From Dichetophora obliterata (taxonomy: Eukaryota; Arthropoda; Insecta; Diptera; Sciomyzidae): 64,000 bases of DNA. Position numbers and translations under genes: made by a program. The notes below the pieces were generated by a model, which saw only the letters and a program-made list of their open reading frames with translations, had not been told where the DNA came from and did no database searches. The stretch lies in the NCBI GenBank assembly GCA_963920525.1, contig OY986436.1, forward strand, positions 96,254,842 through 96,318,841, in the 5' to 3' direction. Below, in pieces: positions 56,331 through 64,000 of the stretch (its first letter is position 1; each line of letters opens with the position of its first letter).

Positions 56331-57955
56331 GCCGATGCGGGTAGAGCTTGTTTGCACTGCCCATGTGATTGTCATGCCAAGCGCCAATTTTCAGACATGT
56401 TGAAATGCTTTCTAAACCAAAAAAAAAATGAAGAACTCATTGTAGCGTATTTACTAATTGCCTAACTACTAGCAGCTTACCGACATTAATGAGGCTATTT
56501 GCACGTGCAACGCAATTTAGCTTAGAGTGTATCGGGTTCACGAAATATCTTTCGTATCGCATACAGGCCTTCGTCGTAATCCTGCTTAATAGCTGCTGAA
56601 TATGAGGCGAAAACCCGAAAACCTATGCTCTCTAGCGCCAAAAGAATTTTTCATGAATTTACCACGTACTAATTTTGGCTTATTCTTTTAAAAATATTTA
56701 ATAGTATAAACCAGTTTGAATATAGATTTGTACCTAGGTTTTTGTACCAACCTACAAGTTCTCCTCGATTGTCGCACACCACGGTTCCACAAGAAAGAAA
56801 AAGAAATCTCATTCGAGTAATAGACACGAAGAAAAAAAATCTTAATAGATGCCAAGGCTGGCACGATGGTTTCAAAGAGGTATGGCATACTTGTCATTTT
56901 ACACTGTCAAACTAGTAGACATATGGGATTTTTCCATAATTTAGGTGTTAATGACTCCTAAAATGTGGCAAAATGTCGTCAAGTTGCCGTTTGGTGTACA
57001 ACTTCAGTAAAGATCCGGTAGTCGTACTTTTAGAAAATCCCTGTTCATTGGCTGGAATTGGACCCCAACGTGCACGCCATTTGGGTTAGTATGAATACGT
57101 CAGGGAGGTCAGAAACCAAAGTGGAGTGAAGTTGCGGTCTTGTGACACTACATAGCGTTCATATTAGAAAACCAAATTTAAGCCATTAAATATTAGGGCA
57201 TTCAAGATATTGTGTAATTTACATGGTGCTGTGTAATTATGAATGAATCTTCAAATGAATTTTGAAGAAATCAGAAAACGATAGGTATCGTTTAGATTGT
57301 GCAATTCTATAACTCTGCACAACAAAAACCCATACAAACTATATTGCAGGTTAGTTCACGCTGGGGTGTATTTACCCTGTTATTGGGTAATTCATACCAA
57401 TTTGATTAACTTTAACAACTTGGGCGCAATTTTCGAATAACGTCCTTGGTTCAACAGTACCACTTCGTAAGACAAAAAAAAACATACAAAAACATCTAGA
57501 ATTAAATTTAACCCCTCCGGAATTAAAATGTCAGCTATCCAAATTGAAAATTAGTCTGCTGTCAAATAAAAATGTCAGCTGTCAAATTGGAAAATTCATC
57601 AACTGCAACAATTTAGAAATATGCCAAAGTTGAAACGTAGTCATCTGTCAGAAACAAAATTGATGCCGTTACAGACTTTTAATAAAAAAAAGTTTTATAA
57701 AAACAAGGAAAAAAAATTAAACCGCGGAAGTGTTTTAAATCCCTGCTCAGGCCTAAACTTGAATTCAAATTCGTTGAGCAGTTTGTACTGTTTCCTCCGT
57801 CAGCTTGAATTTGAATTCAAATTCAAGCCGGAGCATGCAAACAACTATCGCCTTAGCTGTCAAAATCAAGGATGTGTTCTGAAAGTGATATTTTTAGTAA
57901 GGTTGGTTCACAAATCACCACTTTTTCTATATGTCAATCGAAACTTTGACACTTG
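56331..57955. other. Unassigned sequence
   Basis: No domain, array or RNA gene recognised. Short repeats of TGTCAGCTGTCAAAT occur at about 57530-57600. A small inverted repeat of AATTTGAATTCAAATT type occurs near 57760-57830. Confidence 0.35.
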
Positions 57956-60378
57956 AGATTCTTCACCCCTACAACATGTTAGCAATCTGTACACGCACAG
58001 CGACCACCAAGCTATCATTTATAAGCTCGATGGCCGACCGCGTAGCGGACAGAGCATAAATACGGGAAATAAATATTCGTACAGAGTCGAAACACTAGAC
58101 GAACCCATTTTGAAAGTAGTGATGGCCGATAAGCATCTGTCTGGTACGCCAAATGATATGGCAAGGCAGACCCTGGACCAAACAAGAAGAGCTTGCAATG
58201 CAGCGATGATCTCGAGGCGGTCTATCAAGCGCAAGCAAAACCCGGTCTTCTGGTGGACGGCGGAAATTACTGAAGTACGCAGGATATGCCTCGAAGCAAG
58301 AAGGATGTACTACCGTACAAGAGGTTCATATAGCTTCAACGAACTCCGCGAAACCTATCGAATGCTCAAGAAAGACCTGAAAAAAGCAATCCATACGAGT
58401 AAGCGCCAATGCTTCCTACAGCTATGTGATGAGGCAGAAACAAATTCATGGGGTACTGCATACAGATTAGTTATGAAAAAACTGAGGTCGTTCAGGCGAC
58501 CAGCACCTACGGACCCACGCCCAGCTTTTCAACGCGTGCCTTCTAGAGGACATTTTCCCAACACAGTGGAAAATTCAGAAGTTAGTGCTCATACCGAAAG
58601 GGAGTGGCTCCACGGACGCCCTTTCAGACTACAGGCCGATTTGCCTACTCGACACAATAGGCAAAGTCTTTGAGCGAGTGGTGTGCAACCGCCTGGAAAA
58701 CGCGATCCAAGCCGGATGAGGACTTTCCGATCGACAATTTGGGTTTCGAAAGGCCGAATCAACGACGGACGCTATTAAGCTAGTTACGAGCACCGCGCAC
58801 GAAGCAATTGGGGGAGTGAGGGGAGCAAAGCAGTACTGTTTGGTGGCAACACTCAACGTAAAGAACGCTTTCAACTTGGCTAACTGGAGTCTGATTTTTG
58901 TCTGGAAATTTGGAGTACTACGATACCTCACGAAGATCGTGTCACACTATTTCAGTGAAAGAGGTCTGCTCTACGACACAGAAGAAGGCACGAAGACGTA
59001 CAATGTGGAGTCCCACAGGGGTCGGTTCTTGGCCTTCTGCTATGGAACGTCATGTACGATGGGGTTCTCAGGCTTGAGGTGCCAGCAGACGTCAAGATTA
59101 TTGGCTTTGCCGACGACCTTGCAGTTGTGGCGACAGCAAAACACCGTGAAGGAGTTGAGGCCCTCAGTAGTGTAACTATCGCTATGATTTGCGATTGGCT
59201 GCGAAGAGCGGGACTTAGTCTAGCTGAACATAAGACTGAGATGGTACTTATTAGTAGTCGGAAAAAACTAGAAACCGCCAGCATCCGTATTCGTGGAACA
59301 GTAATTGCATCGAAACCGTTCATTAAATATATCGGTGTAATGATCGATTCCAGACTGTCATTTTAGCAATATATGCAGTACGCACACAGGAAAGCATCCG
59401 AAGCATGTCTGGCGCTATCTAGAATAATGCCGAACACAAGAGGCCCCAAACAAGCACGACGAACACTGCTCCTCAACGTAGTGCGATCTTCTATGATGTA
59501 TGGTGCGACTGTATGGTCCACAGCGATGAAAACGAAGTCCTACCGACACGAAGTAGAATCAGTTTACAGACTTGGCGCTCTCAGGGTCTACTGCAGTATC
59601 AGAACTGTATCCGGAGATGCAGCAATGGTTCTAGCTAGCGCGATCCCTATTGACCTTCTCGTGGAAGAAGCGCTACTCACAGCTGGTAGCGAAAGCACAA
59701 CAGCTAATAAAAAACTCGCTAGAGAGAGAAGCTTGCTAAAATGGCAAGACCGCTGGGATAGTTCAGAGAAGGGTCGGTGGACGTACCAGCTCATCCCTAG
59801 CCTAACCGAGTGGTATGGCAGAAGCCACGGCTCAGTGAACTTCTACTTTACACAGATACTGAGTGGACATGGTTGCTTCAGGGCATACCTTCACAAGTAT
59901 AAACATGCGATCGATCCTTACTGCACTAATTGCACAGGAAACGCGCTGCGGCTCACGTTCCTTTTGTGTGCCCCATGTTCCATAACGCCAGACTTGAGAC
60001 TTCGGCCTGTCTCGGCGAAAATATGGTTTCTCTTATGTTAAAGAACGAAGAGAACTGGTCGATGGTTAGCACCCTGGCTAGAAAAATAACCGAAGAGCTG
60101 CGAAGAGTTGAGCGCGCGCAAGATAGATGAGGTAAAGGTTGTTGACCCGACGACCATCCCACAGTAGATCCCGGCAGTAGCCAAACAGTTTCCAGCCTAG
60201 TGCTGTTCCCAAGCCCCGCGAAGTTATGCTTTACGGCGGTCCCGCGGGGTCCTGTAGGGTCGAAGATTCAATGCGGAGGTTATGATACCGCGAGGTATCA
60301 TGTAGGTTTAGTGCGTAAAAATCGTACACTCCCGCCTACACGGTGGGGCTTTCTGAAGGATCCCCCTTCGCGAATAAA
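57956..60378 (+). mobile_element. R1-clade LINE, 5'-truncated
   Basis: It starts in the endonuclease C-terminus (NLYTHSDHQAIIYKL near 57985). The linker follows with WWTAEITEVRRICLEARR and NSWGTAYRLVMKKLRS. RT lies at 58540-59370: PKGSGSTDALSDYRPICLL, GFRKAESTTDAI, then motif A reading LNVKNAFN where LDVKNAFN is usual, and the FADDLAVVA catalytic box. The C-terminal domain (59373-60120) ends in a C-C-H-C motif (YCTNC ... HVPFVC) across a frameshift. Stops and shifts lie near 58500, 58718, 58800, 59010, 59365 and 59940. A 3' UTR follows to AATAAAAAAAAAT at 60370. R1 proper sits in 28S rDNA, but no rDNA is seen at this junction. Confidence 0.88.
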
Positions 60379-60383
60379 AAAAA

Positions 60384-60420
60384 ATATACCCACATACATA
60401 CATCCATTTTTATAAATATA
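60384..60420 (+). repeat. Tail of the large repeat family at the R1 3' junction
   Basis: CCCACATACATACATCCATTTTTATAAATATAG matches the terminal block at 22540-22570 and lies immediately after the R1 poly(A). Confidence 0.7.
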
Positions 60421-60499
60421 GATAGTATACCTATATATAGTTGACTTTTGTAATTAATTGTGATCTATTCTTTAGAATAGAACAGATTTATAAATAGAA

Positions 60500-60720
60500 T
60501 ATAGAAATAAATAAAGAGTATATAGAGTCTATATACCTATTAGAATAATTTGTTTAGCCAAAACGACATTCACTTGAATCATATTTGGGAAATTGAAGAA
60601 ACAGCACTTCTCGCAAATTTATTTCATTTCAGCTCTGCGTAACCAAACAAGAAAAATTTGAAACACGATCAAAAGCATAAAATAGAGCATGGCATCAAGC
60701 AAAAAACAATTCAAATTCTG
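60500..60720 (+). repeat. Dispersed repeat, copy 2 of 3
   Basis: It shares TTTGTTTAGCCAAAACGACA, CATATTTGGGAAATTGAAGA and GATCAAAAGCATAAAATAGA with 61750-61920 (+), and its first part with 4664-4830 (-). No coding capacity. Confidence 0.65.
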
Positions 60721-61679
60721 CATAGACCCACAAACATAAAATCAAATTGGTAGGTTTTTTGGGTATTTCTAACATATTCTACCTTAAAACCAGGGTCTGA
60801 TATGTTAGTAGCCCTGGAACTCCAAATTTTCTTCTAACTAATATGAGAAAATTTGTTTTTATATTGTTGAAGCCATTTTAAATAAGAAATATAATTATAT
60901 CAGTTTTTTATGAATTTTTTTGTGTTTGAAATGCCAAAAACAGGCACTTTGAGCATTTTTGAAAAAAATATCAAGTTTCAACAGCTATAACTTTTTTATT
61001 CGAATTTTGGTTTTTGTCATTTTTTCCCTGAATCGGTTTAAGATTATGCTTTAGTCAACCGTGAATTTTTTAAATTTGGCATTTTTGGAATTTTTTTTGT
61101 AAAAATACTCAAACTCGAAACTTACAAAATGTTACATTTCTAGTAAAAAATTCATAACGACCAAGCTATTCAACGTAATCACATTATTTGTTTGTTTTTT
61201 TATTAAATGCTGTTTCAGAAAACATTTCAATAGCAGTTTATTGCAGTTTTTTCAAGTTTGAATTTTTTAGATTTATTTTTATTAATAGGAAAAAAATGAT
61301 ATTATTTCAAAAATTAAAATATCACAACTCTAGTAATTTTTATCCGATTTTTATGTTTATTAGCTCATCTTTAGGGACAATTCAATAACAAACGAAGTGC
61401 ATACCAGTTTTATGCACAAAATAAGGCTTTATGTGCAAAAAATAGAGATATATATAAAAAGTCCAAAAATTTTCATATGTTTTTCAATTTACAACAAAAA
61501 GATCAACTCGTGGTAGCTTAGAGCACTCCTTTCAAACTCATATGAATACATGCTGGTTTTTATGATAAACGTCACGTTTTTAACAAGTCATAATTTTAAT
61601 TTTCGAAAAATTTTCATTTTTCATACAAATACATGGCCAGAAGATTGTAGATAAATAAGAATTTTACAAAACATGGATA
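60721..61679. other. AT-rich spacer between dispersed repeat copies
   Basis: Only A/T-rich sequence with short frames (for example 61188-61388) of no recognisable type. Confidence 0.4.
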
Positions 61680-61930
61680 AAATATATATAGATAAAATAT
61701 TAAAATATATACATAGAGAGATAAAATATGCAACATAGATAAATAAAATATATATTCGCTATTTCGCTTATTGAAACAATTTGTTAAGCCATAACGACAT
61801 TCACTCGTTTCATATTTGGCTAAGTTAAGAAATAGCACAAGCTGGCCAATTTCTTTTAATTCAGCTCAGCCAAACAAGAAAAATATCTAAAACATGATCA
61901 AAAGCATAAAATAGAGCGTGTTATTATAAA
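61680..61930 (+). repeat. Dispersed repeat, copy 3 of 3
   Basis: Direct repeat of 60500-60720, with ATTCGCTATTTCGCTTATTG upstream of the AACGACATTCACTCG core. That block is present in copy 1 as well, so copies 1 and 3 are the more complete at this end. Confidence 0.65.
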
Positions 61931-62199
61931 AAAGCAAAAGCATAAAAGCATAAAAAAGACAACGTCAAGCAAAGAACAAAACAAATTATCAATAAGTAGC
62001 AGTGTTTTTATTTATAAATTGTGTTTATTAATTTTTTTCCAATTCATTCATAAAATTCAATTGGAGTATTTGTTTTGTTTTTCGTTGTTGCTTGTCTCGC
62101 ATTTGGTGGTGGTTTTTTCTTTTCATCTGCCTCTGCTGGCAGAGTTTGTGTTGCTGGCAGCACACGCTGGCATCAAATTCTTCGCAACGTATTAATAAT

Positions 62200-62690
62200 C
62201 GGATCATTGGTCTGTTAAAGTTCTGTTAATGTTTCGATGCCTTCTCTCATTTATATATTCTCTCTGGTTGTTGCCTATTGTGATTAATTTAAGTAGCGAT
62301 GTTTCGGTGAATGTTGTGATCGCGTTAACTGATAGTTTTGTTAGTGGATCAATAAGTTTTTTATGTTTCAGATCTATCAAGAGTCCATATTTCGTAAGGG
62401 AATCTGCTCCTATTATGGGTCTTGTAATGTCTGCCAAAACGAAAGTGAATGGAAATTCGCGTTTGAGTTTTGAGTTAACATTGAGTAGTTTCTTTCCGTT
62501 AGTCGAAATTGTGCTACCATTTGCTGCTGTGAAGAGCAAGTCGGAATTCTTTTTGTGTGACTTGAATTTGTCTGCTGGGAGCACTGAAACTTCTGCTCCG
62601 CCGTCAATCAGAAAGTTAATTTTGTCGTCTGTATCGTATCAAAGAGTTACAGAAACAGATAAATTTATCATTAAAATATTTTCAAGCATG
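62200..62690 (-). pseudogene. Ty3/gypsy-type aspartic protease fragment
   Basis: On the reverse strand a frame enters from about 62690 with INFLIDGGAEVSVLPADKF, where DGGA stands in place of the usual DTGA/DSGA active site. It continues through LLFTAANGSTISTNG and FTFVLADITRPIIGADSL (the second conserved block, IIGAD) and ends NAITTFTE and a stop at 62204. The frame is open but the RT that should follow is absent, so only the start of pol is left. A Ser/Pro-rich Gag-like tail lies just upstream (about 62840-62700). This type of protease is common in insect gypsy elements. Confidence 0.7.
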
Positions 62691-62840
62691 TAAGCATTGG
62701 GTTCTGCCGGCGCGCTGCTACTGTTATGCTGCCGACGTTCTTGAGGTCTGTTTTGGGCAGAGCTGCTGTAAAATATATGAGTGCACAAGCGAGCTGGGAA
62801 CATGTTTGTTCTTTTTCTTCCTATTAGAACTGCAATCATT

Positions 62841-64000
62841 TGGTATATTTAAGGAATTATGAATGAAATGGAGCAAAGCAACATTTCCTTAAATTTACCA
62901 ATTTGCAGATATTCTTATGTTCTGTTTTGATTTTTAAATATGCCAAAAAATTGTCAGCTTTGTTTTGGCTAATTTTTGCATACACTTGTTTTGCAAAATT
63001 TCTAAATAGAAGATTTTTGATGCAATTCCATTTTATTTTCTAAATTTTCAGAACTTTAGATCTATCATTTGGAATATTTAAAGAAATATTTATGAATGAA
63101 GCAAAACGCCTTTCTTTCAATTTACCAATATAGATTTGTAGATATCTTTATTTTGTATTTATATATTCATGAATACCGAAAAGTGGTTAACTTTACTTTG
63201 GGTAATTTTTGTTTACATTTGTTTGCTAAATTTTTAAAAAGAAGATTTTAAAAATTAATTTAAAAAAATATCAATGCAATTGCAATTATATTTTATTTCA
63301 GAATTTTATAATCAAATGTCCTTAATTCTTCATTTTTTGTTATATACTAAGAACTAGTACCTACATAAATAAAGGATGTTTTGATTTGTCAATTTAAAGT
63401 TGTCTTGCAATAAATGTGCAGCCAAACTTACGCTATTTTAATTTGTTTTTGCATAAGAGTGATACGACATACGGAAGAGTATAAAATTGCAATTTTTGTT
63501 TTTTATTGTTTTAACAATAAAAACAACTTTTGCACTATTTTTTGGAACTTTTTTAATAAGATTGAAAAAAAATCCTTAGGTAACAGAAATGTTGCAGTAA
63601 ATTTTTGCAAGTACTTTAATTGAACTTTTAGACAAAAGAAGATTGAATGAAATATATTAAAACAGAACGAAGATATTTGCGTCGAAATCCAACACTTTGA
63701 ATTTGGAATAGTATTTTTGGCTTTTTAGGTTATATGCCAAAAATTCATTGTACTAAGACAGTTTTCAAGGTATGAGAATGTTATTGGTGTCAAACAAACA
63801 GACAATTTCTTTCTTTATTATTCTTAAGAAAATTAAAAAAAGTTAATATACATTAACATATATTGGATAAAAAAAATGCATATTGTAGGGTACTCATTAT
63901 AGATAAACGAAAACAGTCTAGGAGGTGTTTGTAGCCATTTTGATAATCAAAACCTCTTTTATAGGTTATCCAAACGTATTCATAATTTTTATGCTCATTA
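62841..64000. other. AT-rich sequence to the window end
   Basis: No frame with a recognisable domain. Two diverged repeats of an about 240-base stretch (TTTCCTTAAATTTACCAATTTGCAGATA near 62883 and TTTCTTTCAATTTACCAATATAG near 63110) are visible. Confidence 0.4.

Noticed and set aside
57956..60378. R1 element as a sign of a 28S rDNA locus
   Set aside because: The 3' flank is an ACAT repeat and dispersed AT-rich DNA; no 28S sequence is visible at the junction.

Overview
The window looks like repeat-dense nuclear DNA of a higher dipteran, possibly a tephritid-type fly (inference from the AT-rich background, CATA microsatellites, Asn/Gln-rich coding and the mix of retroelements). Every recognisable coding block except one host-like exon belongs to a transposable element, and nearly all are broken. 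No tRNA, rRNA, operon or bacterial-type gene was seen.

Layout. 1-1083: reverse-strand Ty3/gypsy pol remnant. 1084-4663: reverse-strand RTE-clade LINE, split at 2998-4579 by a non-autonomous hAT-like element with an 8-bp target duplication. 4664-7580: inverted and tandem AT-rich repeats, plus a near-perfect palindromic MITE (6642-7060) with its own 8-bp duplication. 7792-9650: first copy of a large non-coding repeat family built of about 141-bp and about 120-bp units; further copies lie at 18.6-19.1, 22.1-24.96 and, reversed, 44.8-47.9 kb. About 10.2-17.8 kb: a decayed Ty3/gypsy element with tRNA-Lys-type primer site, gag, protease, RT, RNase H and integrase. 19.85-21.53 kb: second RTE copy. 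22667-23401: TA-flanked inverted-repeat element with GC-rich subterminal repeats.

25.77-43.87 kb is best read as one reverse-strand Ty3/gypsy element (5' LTR and primer site at 42.7-43.9 kb; polypurine tract and 3' LTR at 25.8-26.7 kb) stretched to 18 kb by three insertions. These are a PIF/Harbinger transposon in gag (39668-41871, ATA duplication), a 4.8-kb segment with a host-like exon in RT (34052-38863, TGACA-type duplication), and a 2.2-kb solo LTR between RNase H and integrase (30719-32953). The Harbinger insert carries an apparently intact spliced Myb/SANT-like gene beside a stop-containing transposase.

48.6-53.85 kb is a nearly complete LOA/I-type LINE with RNase H, a few frameshifts, and a 99-bp insert that is duplicated 1.1 kb downstream. 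57.96-60.38 kb is a 5'-truncated R1-clade LINE whose 3' end abuts an ACAT-type repeat. 62.2-62.7 kb holds a reverse-strand gypsy-type protease. The remainder is AT-rich sequence in which I see no gene.
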